In this document: positions 34,311-46,148 of the stretch, one piece after another | Position numbering within the stretch: position 1 is the stretch's first letter | How the letters are laid out: the number at the start of each line of letters is the position of its first letter | NCBI RefSeq assembly: GCF_000002075.1 | Contig: NW_004797358.1 | Span: forward strand, 1,096,756-1,160,755 | Direction of reading: 5' to 3' | DNA length: 64,000 nucleotides | Source: Aplysia californica | Lineage: Eukaryota > Mollusca > Gastropoda > Aplysiida > Aplysiidae | Notes under the pieces: model-generated | Told to the model about the DNA's origin: nothing | The model's database searches: none | The model's input: the letters and a program-made list of their open reading frames with translations, nothing else | Position numbers and translations under genes: made by a program

Positions 34311-37300
34311 TACTATTATGTAGCAGATTAAGGCTTTCTTTTGCAGTTGCTTAAATTAATCATTAGTTAAAATAAAGACAATGCATTTTGCACTAAAAGA
34401 ACATACTTTTAGCAACCAAAAATCCCAAACTGTGTCGACATTTAAAAAAAAAAAAAAAAATCTGATTTAAATTTAAAAAATCATGATTTAAATAAAAAAA
34501 ATCGATTTTTTAAATTTTTATGAAAAAAAAATAAAAAATCACCAACCCTGGTTGGGGGACTGAAATGTTTTTTGATTGGTCACTGGAAATGCATCTTGGA
34601 AAGAAGGTGTCTGACTGGGGATTAAGTGACTACATGTAATGTTTAGTTAGAACAAGGCCTATGATGTGCAACACACGTGAATGCTGTAAAACACTAGATA
34701 GGCCTCTATTGGATTATAGATTAGTCAAGTAAGCCTAATCAGCTGTGCTCAAAGAACTTGTAACGTACTTGTTTAACGAATCACAAGAGAAATGTTTCTC
34801 TGAATGTAGAGTTTTATGATTCTGGTGTCGCCCAGGAATTTACGGTCGGGGGTGGTCGCTTGGAAAGCCACGTGGCCGGGCCGTCGTCTCTATGACTTTC
34901 ACCAACAGTTTCCCCTTAACCTATCAGTTCCTGCCGATTACATTGCGTCTGTTTTTCTGCGCCGCCCCCCATTCAATGCCTTTGTATTCTTAAACGCAGT
35001 CGGGGAATCCTTCACAAAACAGTCACTTGTCGTCACATTATCGACCAGTGACCCCCACCCTTCAAGGGATGTCACGAGAATATCAAGGAATTGAGATGAC
35101 TACGTCCCTTCCTCTCTTTGCACAGGTTCATGTCAACGCACGCTTTGTTTGCAAATTTATTGTCTAGATCTTGAGAAATTATCAGTGCGAAGATTCTACA
35201 GCACAAGAACGCGATAAGGACTGCAATGAAATATATTATGCTAAAACTAGTCTACTAAAATCAAGAATAATTCAAAGTGGTGTTCCGAGGTTGTGACATG
35301 CAACATTCAGACGTGAAAATTGTGGAAAATTAGGGTATACGCTGGGTAACTGTATTGTGAAGGTGCATTATTCATTATTCCCAGGTTTGCCTTCTATCAA
35401 TCGTGCGATGATAAATTAATTGAATTATAGTAGCAATGGAAGGGGAACCTGCTTTTGAACATTGCCAGCAATGGAAAGATATGTAGGTGAAAAAATCAAA
35501 TAAGACAAAAAGTTCGCGAACAAATAAATGTTATGGTTTTAGGCAATCTCTTCAAACAGGCTCCCAAATGCCATTTTTAACCCTCTAAAAGCACTAAATT
35601 TCAATTTCTTCAGGGGCTCCCCCACCGGGACTCTGTCCCTAGACCCCCGCCAGAATTTTTCTTACTCTTCAGCTTCAGTTGGTGGAAGCACTGATATTTC
35701 TAAATGAGCTCTTATTTCTAAAGTTAAAAGTACACGACTTCAGGTAAAAATAATATTTAAGATGTTGCAATATTCCAGAGAAAATGAAAAATTTCATTAT
35801 TGTGTGTTGGCTGTGCCTTCTTGGTTATAGTAATGAGATGTTATAGCTGATAATCATTTTTTCATGTTTTTGTGAGGAACTTTGATCAGCTGGAAGAGTA
35901 TATCTAGGGGCCATGGGTGTTTGCTGGTCTATTAAAGTATCAAGAAGTTAATAAAGACTGAAGCACCTGTGGGAAAGGCGCTCTGCCTCTGATGGTCTCC
36001 GTCTCTCTCTCTGCTTTCCCCACTCATTTCTTCTCATCAAGCATTTAGTTGATCCTTTTTTTAAACTGTACCTTACTTGCATGTGCTTGATTGATCCCTT
36101 CAACAGACATTCTATTTTTATTCCTTTCCTTCAACAGACACACTGTTTTTGCAAGCAATACATCGTCAATTCCAATTAAAGATATTGCAGTTGCCACCAA
36201 AAGAGGTGACAGATTTGGTGGTCTCCATTTCTTCAATCCTGTTCCAATGATGAAGTTAGTAGAAGTAAGTACAAAAGGCTTTTCTGTGATGGAGCTCAGT
36301 TGTCAACAAGTCTTGAAAGACTAAATAATATTTTGAAAAAGCTAATGCGAATGGAACATGGTTAAAACTATTGTTTTACCAATGCTTTGTTTACTTCTCT
36401 TCATAGGTCTGCAATGTCCCTGTGTCTTAACTCATTCGCTATGTATTATTTTAGGCTTGTGGATGATTTTTTTTTTTGGCAGGGCAAAATGAGATTATGA
36501 CTAGTGTATAGTTCGAAGGTCTTTGGGGCCACAAATCCAAATAAATATCAACATATTTTTCTCCTAAATTTTCTGTATGAATTGTAGACTACATCTGCTT
36601 TGTTTGTATTGTGTATTTTTCCCCAGCTACTAATCAATACTTATATTTCAATGATAAGCTTGTCTTGACATAAGGTGACCAGGCATAGCATGTTCAAATT
36701 GTAATGATGCACTAGTTTCCTTTGAGTAGGGTGAATGTTATATCTACGTAATGAATTGCACGCTGGACTGTGGAATCAAACATTGCTGTATGCTAGGCTC
36801 TATACAGCAATATGACTTGTTTGGCATACAATACGTTATAGATGACACAGGCGTGCATTTGGACGAATCGACCCCTTTTTTTTTACAGTGTGTGCTTGGT
36901 AGAGTTCAGTATTTTTTCCTGGAATTTTCCAGCATTTCTTCGGTATCAAAGAAACGAATATCCCTCTCATTTGAAACTTAACTACTTTTGATTGAGAAAG
37001 TTGAATACACTATACCTTACTTGCTCGGTGCCTTTAATTATCTTCACAAAACCCTATGTTTGCTATAATGAACTCTCAGATTCAACGAAATTGAAGGCCA
37101 AGCCCAATGACTTCGTTGAATCCGAGTTCCACTGTATTGTTAGTTTTTTTAACCTAATATTTTGTTGTTTTTTAACTAAGTGAATAAAAACTTTGCAGGC
37201 AGATACTACAAGTACAAGACATGATTAAGAAATGAACAGAAGATCGTTTTTACTGAACAATTATTTTGATTTTTACATAATAAAATCATGAAGGGTTTTG

Positions 37301-40300
37301 TGTAATACAATTTGCATTCTAAATTCTTATACATAAACTCTCAGAAATCAAAAATGAAAACTCTGACATTTAAACAGTAAACAAGGAGTAATCTTACTTC
37401 TGCCAAGTTTCAGTGGATTTGCTTGAAAAACAAAAAAAGCATAACACACACAATTTTGAAAAAATAGCCGATAAAGATCAAACCAATAATAAATTTGCCT
37501 ATTACACATTTAAAGAAAACTTGATAATTACTATTACTATAGTATTATCGAATGCATTTTGGAGCTGTTTTCGACTGCCAAATGATAGACCAATGATTGA
37601 GGAATGCAAAAATACCGAAAAATCTAAAATTGCCCCCAAAATGATTTTTTTTATATTTTTTTTAACCCCCACATGCCCTTAAGTTTTTGGAAGCTGTATG
37701 CGTTTTGCTTTTTTAATGATTTTAAATAGTGTAATGAGAAAGTATAATTTGGTCTCAAACAAAAGAATAGAAAGTGCTTTGCTTATTTGCATACAACGCT
37801 TGTTTTTTCTAAAAATTACATTATTGTATAACGTGGAGTCCACTCAAACTGAAAATGGTGAGTCAGAAAACAACGGTAAACCTTAAGAATATAAAATTCC
37901 TGATTTATGTTTTTCTTTGCCTTTGTAAGAAAACTATAGATAAAAGCTGAAACGCTCACATTTCTAAATGGAAAAGATTTTGATGGTTATGTCAACTAAA
38001 TCTTCTCAGCAACCCTCATGTAATATCAAGTTTTATACGTTTCAAGGTAGCAAACAGTATCAACCTTGGGCCAAACTGTGTGTCTACATTTATCACTAAC
38101 ATCAATGGACCTGCACACTGTGTATGGGCATAGTGAGGCAAGGATAGTTAATACACGTCTGAATTCTGATGCGCGACCTTTGGTTGGCTGTGGCCTATTG
38201 TTTCTGTGAAGTTAATTCACGTAGACCCTACACGTGAACACATTACAGCATGTGGTATGTTTCATGGCGTCACTGGCACTGTGCTTTCTCAACTTTTCAG
38301 ACTAGCACAGAGCACAGTACAATGTGCTCATCTACTCTTGTGTCTGTTCTCTGTAACTGTTTGGCAGATTAAGCAAGCTGACGATGTCGAAGAGAAAGCA
38401 CTATGTGTACAGTCTGCTGCTCATGTTGCAGTTACCTAAAGAAATAGATCGGAAAAGCTTTCAAAAAGTGAAATTTAAGTCATACATGGCATTCCTAACT
38501 CTACTTTGTCAACGGTCGTCACTATTTGAGCAACCCTTTCTAAGCTGAAAACACGACTAAACCGAAGAAAATTCGGCTGTCCTGCAGATTTCAGTTCAAG
38601 CGGACTCCACCATTATCTATATTATATATAAATAATATTATATATATACAGGCCTGTGGAATTTTTTTTGTAGCATTGTTGGTTATTATTTTTGTGGCAT
38701 TTAATTTTTTATGTTTCTGTACTTTGCATCAGTAATTCCTTTTTTTAAGTGAAGTTGTATGTTTTTAAAAAATCTTGCAACAGGTCATTAGGATTCCAGA
38801 AACATCAGAGGAGACTTACAATGCTTTAGAGGCCTTTGGAAAAGCTGTTGGAAAGAAAACTGTCCAATGCAAGGTGCGCTTTCAATACAGTATTGATTAC
38901 CTTAGATTGATTTAAAAAGTGGTGTATAAATGGTAGATCTTGTAAATGTCTGAATTTTATATTGAGTGAAAAGCAGAACAGAGGGAAAGAAATGAGTGTC
39001 ACTGTGTTTTGGTTTATTTGTTTATGGTTGTTGGTTTTTATAGAATGGCTTTTAAGGGTGTTGAGTGGGTCTTTTTTTTCCTCCTTTCTATAGTACGAGA
39101 TATTATGCATTATAACTATAACAAGCTTCGTTGTTGTTAGGGGTTAATAAAATTTCTACCTCAAATGAAGAGTTGGTACCGATAGCTTTTCAGGGGAAAT
39201 GCTGCAGGGTCTTCAAGAACTTTTACACTCTCTGCGTTGATTTTTTACTTTGACAGAGGAATGGATGTTAGAAGTAGAGGAAGAGGTATGAAGAAGATGT
39301 GAAGAGCTGAAAGACGCAGAATTAAAAGTATGTGTAGTAAGCGTGAGACTCTGTGTTTGCTAATGAAATGTCAATAACACTTCAATGTTATAACAGGTTG
39401 TGTTGTGTAGCAAATTGTGCGTTGACCTTCTCCTTTCTACATCTGCATTTTTCACTTGATTGTGACTGAAAGTGAAAGGCTTTTAGGGAGTGATTATTTT
39501 TTATTTTTTTTACCTTTTCATTTCTCAGGATGAAAAAGGTTTCATTGTCAATCGCCTCCTCGTACCTTACATGGTGGAATCCATAAGACTGGCTGAAAGA
39601 GGTAATATTTGCAACTGAGGTTTTGATAGAGAATTGTGCTTGACTTAATTTTAATGCAGTTGTTTTACTTTTAGATTAAATTTTTCTTCTTGCACCATTT
39701 CTTTTTCATGGTCTTTGGTGGCGTGCAATGTTAAATGAAGATATGGTGCTTATTATTTTCAGATTATTTCTGCCAATTTTTGTCTTTCATTCAAGCTTAT
39801 TCTGCCAAGCTGACAAACGCTTAAAAAAAAATTCACAGCAGTTTCGAGACTTCTTGTCAGCGTAACTATTTTGAAATAGTTATTCCGAAATTTGAATTCT
39901 GACTAATTTTTTTAAGATAGCCGGTTTTGCTTCCTTTTTTTCACACGTGGGTAACTAATCAGGTTTTTGATTTAGCAAATAAAAAAATTTGGCGTAAAAA
40001 ATGAAAAAAGGCATTTTGTCAGCTTATGGCAGTATATAAGCTACTGGTATTTTGAGATTGTTACAGATTTGTCTAACATGGGAGGTGGAGTGATGAGCCC
40101 TCTCATGCTTTATGGGAAGAATTATCCTTCTATCTTTGCCCAGTGTGTTACATGGCGTCAGTTGGCTAGTGCTTATGCAATGGGACCCGGAATCGTAAGA
40201 TTGGGGGTACGGGGGTTCGAGCCTCATATCGGTCCGACTTTGTGTCCTTAGGAAAGGCACTTTACACAAATTTCCTCTCTGGCTCGGTCCTTTCGAAGGT

Positions 40301-43300
40301 AGATGTTAAACTCGGAGGTGCCTCCTCGTAAAAAACTTAACTTAACTTTGATGGAGCGTTAAACTAACCATTTCACTTACCAGTGTCTTGTGTGGTTTTG
40401 ATACGACTATTATGTGCAGCACGCATGAATGCTGTAAAACACTAGATAGGTCTCTATAGGATTAAAAATTTGTCAAGTTAGCCTAATCAGCTGCACTCGA
40501 AGAACTTATTACATAGGCCTACTTGTTCAACGAATCACAAGAGAAAGGTTTCTCTGAATGGAGGGATCTGTGATTATGATGTTCGTGAATTTACGGTTGG
40601 GGGTGGTCTCTTGGAAAGCCACGTGGCTGGGCTGTCGTCTCTATGACTATTATCAACAGTCTCCTTTCAGGCTATCTGTTCCCAACATTTCATGGTGCAG
40701 TGCGTATCATTTCATTGGGTCTGTCTTTCTCCCCCCAACCCCACCCATTCAACTCCTTCATATTCTTAACCACAGTCGGGGAATCTTTCACAACAGTCAC
40801 GTGTCGTCACATTATCGGCCAAAGTGACCACCCACCCCAAAGGGAGGTCACTAGAATATCAAGGCAGTGAGATGACTGCATCCCTTCCTCCCTTTTCAAA
40901 GGTTCATGTAAACGCTCGCTCCGTATAAACACACCCTAAGGAGCTCTCCCGAGCACCGTACGTTTTGGCGGAGACAACTGTACACCAAAGCAAAAGCACT
41001 TACAGACAGGCACAAATATCATGAACACAGAAAACTCGAAATCACGGATAGCTCATCGTACAATTTGCCATTCCCCTGCTAATACTGATACCTCTCTGAT
41101 TAGAAAACAATCTAGTTTACCCGAATTATGGATGTATTGAACACATTTTCAGTCCATGATTTGTTCGAATTATCCATCATAATCCATGCCTGACTATACT
41201 AACTTCAAGAACAAAATATTGTAAGTTGCATTATTTCTTACTTGCAATTGCAGGGGATGCATCAACCCGCGACATTGACGTTGCCATGAAGCTTGGTGCT
41301 GGGTACCCAATGGGACCCTTTGAACTGTTGGACTATGTGGGCCTGGATACCATCAAGTTTATCTTGGATGGTAAGTACTTTTTAGTATCAATGAATTCAA
41401 AAAAATAAAAAAATTTTGGGTTAAGTGTTTTATGGTGCTTGCAACTGTATCAGGTCATATGAGGTTGCGGGACACCTTGAACATTTTCAGTTGGTAGGAA
41501 ATTCTAAATTTTGCAGGAGTGTAGACCGAAGCCTACTCTTTTCAATTTTTTACCACCAAGGGATCTTTAATGTGCTCAACTTGCACACGTGACTACTGTG
41601 ATTTTTCGTCCTTGTCCAAGAAGGCTAGATGTAGCTCCTTTCCTACTGTAAGATCAGGGGTGTGGCTGAAAGACAGCAGTAAGAAAGGGCCAAGGAGTAG
41701 CAGAAGAAAGGCTGCAGAAAGAATCAGGAGCCCAGAGGAGGGAGCAGAGGGAGTGGGGGCAGAGAGTGAAGACGAAAGTAGACAACAGAACGTTGCTTGA
41801 GAGCAGGAGGTGAAAGGAGACAATTTAAAGAAGAAAAATTTCAGTTGCTATCCAGATTCGAACCCGGGACCTATTGAATGAGAGGCAAACACTTTTATTT
41901 CTAGGCAACGAGAGCCCATCTGTTAGTGAATGACCAAAGACGTACTAAGATAAATGGAAGAAAGAAAGCTGTTAAAATCAAATATATCCCTCTCAGACTG
42001 AGCTGTCCCTGACAATTGCCGTAACTCTTTCCTGACGTAGTTCTTTTTCTTTTTTTTTTTGCGGTCTAGACGTAAGTAACTTGTGGCACGATTTGGCTAC
42101 CAGGTAGTGTACAAAATAACTTCATATAAACATAACCATCACTCAAAACGTAACATATTATATATATATATCAAATTGAAGGAAGTGGAATGAGGAATAC
42201 ATCCCAACATAAAATAAAGATTAATTTTGAACATAAGTATGCATTATAAGGGTTAGAGATGGCGATGGTGATGTGAAAAATAAATTTTGACGGAAAATAT
42301 TACATTCACCAAACATGTGAAAGCAAATCAGCATAGCTATCTTATCATATACAGGCCAAGAGCATAATCCATTAATTTCTGAATGCGTAACTTTTTATTT
42401 GAAAGCAATATTCCAATTTTTGTTTAGTTATAATATTATACTGAGTCCGGTTACATCGTTTTGTTGATGCAAGAACTAATTCGCTCGTTTCCCACCAAAC
42501 CCACGCTTTGACAAAGTGAAACTAGATGTTTTCATTTCCTAAATCCATTCCAAGTTTTCAATAATAATAAAAAGTAATTATAAAAGACAGATTGTGTTAA
42601 AACAAAACAATACTGAGGCACCCGTTCACAGCTGATATATCGGCGATACGTCCAGAAAGAGTTATTCTCCAAGTTCCACAGAGTGAGTTGGATAGAATGG
42701 TGCGGTATGAGTCATATTTTAAAAAGTTGTTACAAATACTGATGGAAAGAATGATTTGGAGTTCTCGTGATCCAAACAGTTCTTCTGAAAATAATGGTAA
42801 ACCAAAAACAATAAAATCCTTGATTTCTTATTTTCTGTTTCCCCACTCCTACCCCTGCCCCCTCCTCTGGGCTCCGGACTCTTTCTGCAGCCTTTCTACT
42901 GCTACTCCTTGGCTCTTCCTTACTGCTGTCTTCCAGCCATACCCCTGATCTAACATCTAGCTACCCCCCGGGCGGTGCTACTGACTGAAGTGTCTTTAGA
43001 CCATTCCCAAAGGGGTGACATTAACCATGTTCTTGTGCACAGTAGAATTGTAATTCTAAATGGGCTGATTCATCAATGTCATGCTCATAAGTGCCTGAAC
43101 TGCAACAGGGAACTGCTGCTTTTTCTTTCCTAATCTTTACTATCGTCATTTTTCCTCTACTTCTTTTGTATGTTTGTCACACTCTTGTGACCCGCTATTT
43201 CCGGGGTGCCTTGATAGTCGAAGCAGACTTTGTGCTGTTGAAGCAAGAGAGGTGAGCAGAGTAAGTCTGATTCCCTGTAAGGAACTCTCTGTGAACAACC

Positions 43301-46148
43301 AACCTTTGGCGTTTATATGACCTTGTGCAGTTGCGAGCGCCATAAAAGCTCTACTAAAACTATCACCTAGTCTTCTCGGATAAGGACGAAAAATCTCTGA
43401 GCTCCTCCTATGTGCAAGTTGCACACATTGAAAAACCCTTGATGGTCTAAAATCGATAAAAGTAGGCTTCGGGCTCGGGTGCCACCTGAGCAAAATTAAA
43501 AATTAATTCCTTCCAAACTAAAAATGCTTAACTCATGTGAGCCTGAGCTATTTTTCACCCAACAACCATCGCAGCCTGACAGTTTTGGGGTATATTGAAT
43601 CGTTGACCGCAAAAAGACTGTGAAGGGTAGAGGTGGGCAAAATCTGGTTAATCTACAAGAATAACCGGATAATTCTCAATAAAACATTATCCGAATTCAG
43701 ACTCTTAACTTTCTTTCCTGACCCGTTTGCCGAAGTGGGTGCACCCATTTGTTGAAGTGATTATAAACCATTTGCCGAAGCGGCTCATATCATATTATTT
43801 GCCGAAGAGGTGCACTAACAAAATATCCGGATTTTGCTAAAGCGACTCATTGCCCAGCCCTAGTGAAGGGTACCATAATAAAAAGAATGCAGCAAAAGAA
43901 AGAAAAATGCTTTTGCAGAATAAGAAAACTGTGTCTAATATGTCCGAATAGGATTTATTTTATCAATATTTTGAAATGGCAATGGGTCAACTGTTGGCTT
44001 GACGCTTTCTGTAGCCTATTAATGAAGAGCACGGGAGATATCGATTGGTGATGCGCATCCTGTAAATACACTGGAATAGATTAAAAGTGAATGAATGTTC
44101 TGTGCACTCATGTTACCTTATGCAGTTGGGAGCGCTGTTAAACACTTACCAAAACAAAACAAACAAAAAATCTTCACCAGCAACCCTAAAGGAACGCGAG
44201 ATATCGATTGGTGATGCGCATCCTGTAAATACACTGGAATAGATTAAAGTGAATGAATGTTCTGTGCACTCATGTTACCTTATGCAGTTGGGAGCGCTGT
44301 TAAACACTTACCAAAACAAAACAAACAAAAAATCTTCCCCAGCAACCCTAAAGGAACGCAGATCATCCAAGTCTTTTGTGCTTCAAGATGGTGAAACAAA
44401 AGACATCACAAAGATTGGAAAAATGTATGTCATACTGAACATCTGTATGACAAACAAGATAATAACACCTGTATAATGTGTGTGTCGATATGGGCCAAAG
44501 GAAGGCATTGCCAGAGTAGTTTGCCTACATATATATACACACATCAATAGCCCTAGAAGTAGATAGAAAGGATTTGAGAATTATTAGGAATCTTAATGGG
44601 GACCAAATCCCTGCTGTAAAAATTAAGTTATCATATACAATGAAACAGTTCTTAAAAATATAGAAGACAGCTCGGGTCTTTAAAAGTAAATGGGGAAAAT
44701 ATCAATATCATCAAGTATGCCGATGACAGAGTTTTAATTACAATTACAGATTTTTAAAAGTACCTTCAATTGCTTCTTGATACTGTTGTGACGGAAAGTG
44801 AACACATGGAGTTATTTTTAAATGTAAGAATAACAATGAGTGGTAATCTAAAAAATCTGTAAATCCTATTTGTAATCTCATAAGCAAAGGTGAAAGATCA
44901 AACGAGTTCCTAAGATTTATCATTACATACATCGCTCAGTCAGGCGGTTCACTGAAAGTGCCAAAGTAAACACATTCTTTGTTCGTTTGTCAGACAGATG
45001 TTCAGTATGACATACATTTTTCAAATCTTTGTGATGTTTTTACTCAGAAAGCTTTTCATTTTAACTTCACATCTTTTCTCTTTGCTTTACAGTCAATTTA
45101 CAGAATATTTCTCTTAAAATTACAGTATAACGCGACTTTGTCAAACACAGAGTATCCGAAACCATGCATCCGGTGAACTGTGCCTACAGTCATGTTTTTT
45201 GTTTGTTTTTTTCTTTATCTTTGTAAGAAAATGACGCGAAGCTCGAACACAAACACAAAATAGTCAAACTAATTACTCCACCATAGAGGTCTAAAGTCAA
45301 TGTCCTTTGAGGTGCACTTCAGACAAAATTTAAACACAGAAAAAGACAAGGTCAGTAAAATAACCCCCTCAGAAGCTGCTAGCTGTGCTTTTTTTTAGCG
45401 CACTCCTCGACACGCATGCCCTGTACCTGTGCCCAGGTCCTAGGCCTTTAAAACGAGTGAAAGGAAAGGTTGTGCTTCACACAATCTGCCGTCCCACCCC
45501 TCTGCAAAGGACTGCACACTTGGTGGAAGAGGCAGGGAAGGGCTGCATTGTTTCGTCTGCACATTGTTGATTACCGTTGCGACATGCTTATCTAGTCACA
45601 TTTTTAATGTGTTGGATGTTTGAAAAGCACCGTTCCATTGGTGCAAACTAAAGACCACTCACACTGGCCCACGCAGTTAAACTGTCTTGGTACTGGTGTA
45701 GTAGGCTCGTTACTGATTGAACTCGAAAGTGTTGCTCCTCGTGTTGCTCGTTTTCGATTTGTCAATTTCAAATTATCTCAAATTTCAAATTCAAGTCAAT
45801 AGGCATAGATCTAACCTGTCTGATCAAGGACAATGGCCGAAAAAAGAAAAATCTGTTCCAGCCCGACGTTTGTTGCTCCCCTTGATTCTCTGACACAGCC
45901 GATGCCATAGCCCTGTTCACGTGTCCCTCGAACTACCGAGGCCGGTCCCAATGAATTCGAGCTATCTGTGTTATATTGTAGGTATATATATCTGATCACT
46001 TTATGTTGACCATTTTCTTCTTTCAGGCTGGCATGAAAGTGATCCCACCAACCCTCTGTTCCAGCCATGTGAGAGTTTGAACAAATTGGTGAAGGAAAAC
46101 AAATTTGGCATGAAGACAGGAGAAGGGTTCTACTCTTATGACAAATAA
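24241..46148 (+). CDS. HADH: Mitochondrial (short/medium-chain) 3-hydroxyacyl-CoA dehydrogenase, eight coding exons
   Basis: Catalyses the NAD-dependent oxidation of L-3-hydroxyacyl-CoA to 3-ketoacyl-CoA, the third step of mitochondrial beta-oxidation. Coding exons: 24241-24357, 31595-31723, 32181-32338, 36138-36264, 38784-38873, 39529-39601, 41254-41370 and 46027-46148. All have GT-AG borders and keep phase. The product is 310 aa; human HADH has 314. Residues 1-20 are basic, serine-rich and without acidic residues, as in a matrix presequence. Residues 27-36 hold the Rossmann NAD loop [10 protein letters not shown]. The block [15 protein letters not shown] carries the catalytic His (about 165) and its Glu partner (about 177). 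The C-terminal dimerisation domain contains [29 protein letters not shown] and the closing [11 protein letters not shown]. The donor after exon 5 (GTGCGC) is weak. Introns are large through transposon insertion, 7.2 kb in intron 1. The gene looks intact. Confidence 0.96.
24425..24640. repeat. CTAGAT/AGATCT simple repeat, HADH intron 1
   Basis: A degenerate array of the palindrome-rich unit TAGATC/TCTAGA. Short pieces of the same repeat recur across the window (for example 180, 340, 19360, 20195, 20975, 25570). Confidence 0.8.
24658..25313. mobile_element. Non-autonomous hAT element with perfect 8-bp TSD
   Basis: Ends are TAGGGATGGGAAGGTATCGG at the left and CCGGTACCGCCCACCACTA at the right, an imperfect inverted pair. 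Both flanks are CCGCACAC (24650-24657 and 25314-25321). It is 656 bp long and lies in HADH intron 1. Internal GGAGCCGAC motifs repeat near the left end. Confidence 0.87.
25445..25995 (-). repeat. Dispersed repeat R3, copy 2
   Basis: Colinear with 18635-19770 but without the Mutator-like insertion. It retains the tRNA-Ser-like segment (B box GCGGTTCGATTCC on the minus strand near 25750). Confidence 0.65.
25996..26097 (+). repeat. Short tandem repeat (about 45 bp, three copies)
   Basis: The unit GTGTTCGGGGCTTTTTTTAC, followed by GGTC(C/A)TGTAAAGA, occurs three times with small changes, immediately before the left end of the composite element T6. Confidence 0.6.
26098..30445 (+). mobile_element. 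Composite TIR element T6 with two decayed copies of an unclassified protein
   Basis: Inverted ends: ACGGCTGTTA (26100) with TAACAGCCGT (30422), and GGTACTTTAGTT (26126) with its complement at 30404. The right-end sequence also occurs internally in direct orientation at about 28850-28975, so two copies are joined. Protein-like segments lie at 27300-28210 and 29002-30028. Both contain an ITPQAYH block, then PK(Q/H)HILE..(V/I)PWIQ and an (H/Q)GG..IHA motif. I have seen similar proteins as multi-copy uncharacterised families in invertebrate genomes but cannot name the family. The second copy starts with a Cys-x2-Cys stretch that may bind zinc. A 24-bp unit is repeated three times near 27376-27450. 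Both copies look broken at several places. Confidence 0.55.
30488..31295. mobile_element. Inverted-repeat-bounded element, HADH intron 1
   Basis: ATGTCTCGCTATTCTCACCC at 30492 is mirrored by AATAGCGAGACATGGG at about 31280. An internal pair (GTTTGGAGCCAAA at 30653 and TTGGCTCCAAAC near 30737) could form a smaller hairpin. No protein is encoded. The superfamily is unknown. Confidence 0.45.
32597..32934. mobile_element. T1-family copy, 3' truncated, HADH intron 3
   Basis: It begins CAGTGGAGTCCACTTTTAAC and follows the 2496-3308 copy through GCGCAGACAAGC(G/A)(A/G)AAC. It is cut by the T3 element, which starts at a TA inside it. Confidence 0.7.
32935..35140. mobile_element. T3-family element, right end lost, carrying a hAT insertion
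   Basis: The left end reads TAGTAGTCTCCGCC. The portion after the hAT insertion (34559-35140) is homologous to 40408-40980, which shows the intact right end GGCGGAGACAACTG|TA. The inverted ends with TA suggest a Tc1/mariner-like group. There is no transposase. Confidence 0.6.
33281..34550. mobile_element. Non-autonomous hAT element with internal ~265-bp triplication and 8-bp TSD
   Basis: Ends are CAGGGTTGGGTTGATTTAAA and AAAAAATCACCAACCCTG, with GTTGGGGG on both sides (33273-33280 and 34551-34558). From 33281 to about 34085 a unit of about 265 bp is present three times. Each copy starts with GGTTGATTTAAATCAGTTGA-like sequence and includes CATTCAGAATTCCTTTCCTT and GTCTGCTTTCCCCCCTGTCA. A (TA)n microsatellite covers 34200-34320. 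Confidence 0.85.
35141..36137. other. HADH intron 3, right part, no further feature
   Basis: Unique AT-rich intron DNA ending in a polypyrimidine tract and the AACAG acceptor of exon 4. A near-duplicate decoy (CCCTTCAACAGACATTC) lies about 30 bases before the true acceptor. Confidence 0.5.
36605..37134. mobile_element. T2-family element, left end missing, HADH intron 4
   Basis: It aligns with the right two thirds of 53556-54347, including ACTTCGTTGAATC(C/T)GAGTT and the terminal CACTG|TA. Confidence 0.65.
37832..38611. mobile_element. TA-type non-autonomous element (T2-like ends), HADH intron 4
   Basis: Left end GTGGAGTCCACTCAAACTGA and right end the complement of GTGGAGTCCGCTTGAACTGA form inverted repeats about 780 bp apart. 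The size and ends match the other CAGTGGA-type elements. No transposase is encoded. Confidence 0.6.
40135..40375 (+). repeat. tRNA-derived SINE, HADH intron 6
   Basis: A box TGGCGTCAGTTGG near 40152 and B box GGGGTTCGAGCC near 40211. These are followed by a body with TGTGTCCTTAGGAAAGGCAC and a T/A-rich end (AACTTAACTTAAC). It is a Pol III-type SINE of a different family from S1. Confidence 0.7.
40408..40980. mobile_element. T3-family element, left end missing, HADH intron 6
   Basis: Homologous to 34640-35140. It ends GTTTTGGCGGAGACAACTG followed by TA. It gives the only intact right end of this family in the window. Confidence 0.65.
41426..41918 (-). repeat. tRNA-derived SINE S1, HADH intron 7
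   Basis: The head on the minus strand has TGCCTAGAAAT and GGGTTCGAATC. The body contains the TTTAATGTGCTCAACTTGCA and CCAGAGGAGGGAGCAGAGG blocks, and the tail at the left holds CAACTGTATCAGGTCATATGA. Confidence 0.72.
42838..43490 (+). repeat. S1 body interrupted by an S2a insertion
   Basis: S1 sequence in plus orientation (42838-42961 and 43363-43490) flanks a reversed S2a copy (42962-43362). The S1 break falls between ATCTAACATCTAGCTA and CTAGTCTTCTCGGATAAGG, which are adjacent in other S1 copies. CTAG on both sides may be part of the duplication. Confidence 0.65.
43628..43862. mobile_element. Short non-autonomous hAT element with perfect 8-bp TSD
   Basis: Ends TAGAGGTGGGCAA and TTGCCCAGCCCTA. 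Flanks are GTGAAGGG at 43620-43627 and 43863-43870. It is 235 bp long. Inside, TTTGCCGAAG(T/C)GG occurs several times, a minor tandem motif. Confidence 0.85.
44036..44358. repeat. Tandem duplication, ~163-bp unit, two copies
   Basis: ATATCGATTGGTGATGCGCA to AACCCTAAAGGAACG is present twice, almost identical. Each copy contains a piece of the shared SINE tail (CTTATGCAGTTGGGAGCGCT), so a SINE end was duplicated with its flank. Confidence 0.75.
44560..44990 (+). mobile_element. LINE reverse-transcriptase relic, HADH intron 7
   Basis: Frames read [17 protein letters not shown], then [14 protein letters not shown] followed by VLIT, then [14 protein letters not shown]. These match in order the RT segments around the catalytic YADD of invertebrate LINEs with a VNGE-NNIRYADDT pattern. 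Frames shift between blocks, so the copy is dead and short. Confidence 0.5.
45123..45978. mobile_element. T4-family TA-flanked element (856 bp), HADH intron 7
   Basis: It starts CAGTATAACGCG and ends with the inverse of CAATATAACACAGATAGCTC, with TA on both sides (45121-45122 and 45979-45980). No transposase is present. Its right border is only 48 bases before HADH exon 8, so the branch point and pyrimidine tract of that intron lie in the short piece after it. Confidence 0.7.

Noticed and set aside
34163-34354. 63-aa Tyr-Ile repeat frame
   Set aside because: Translation of a (TA)n microsatellite.
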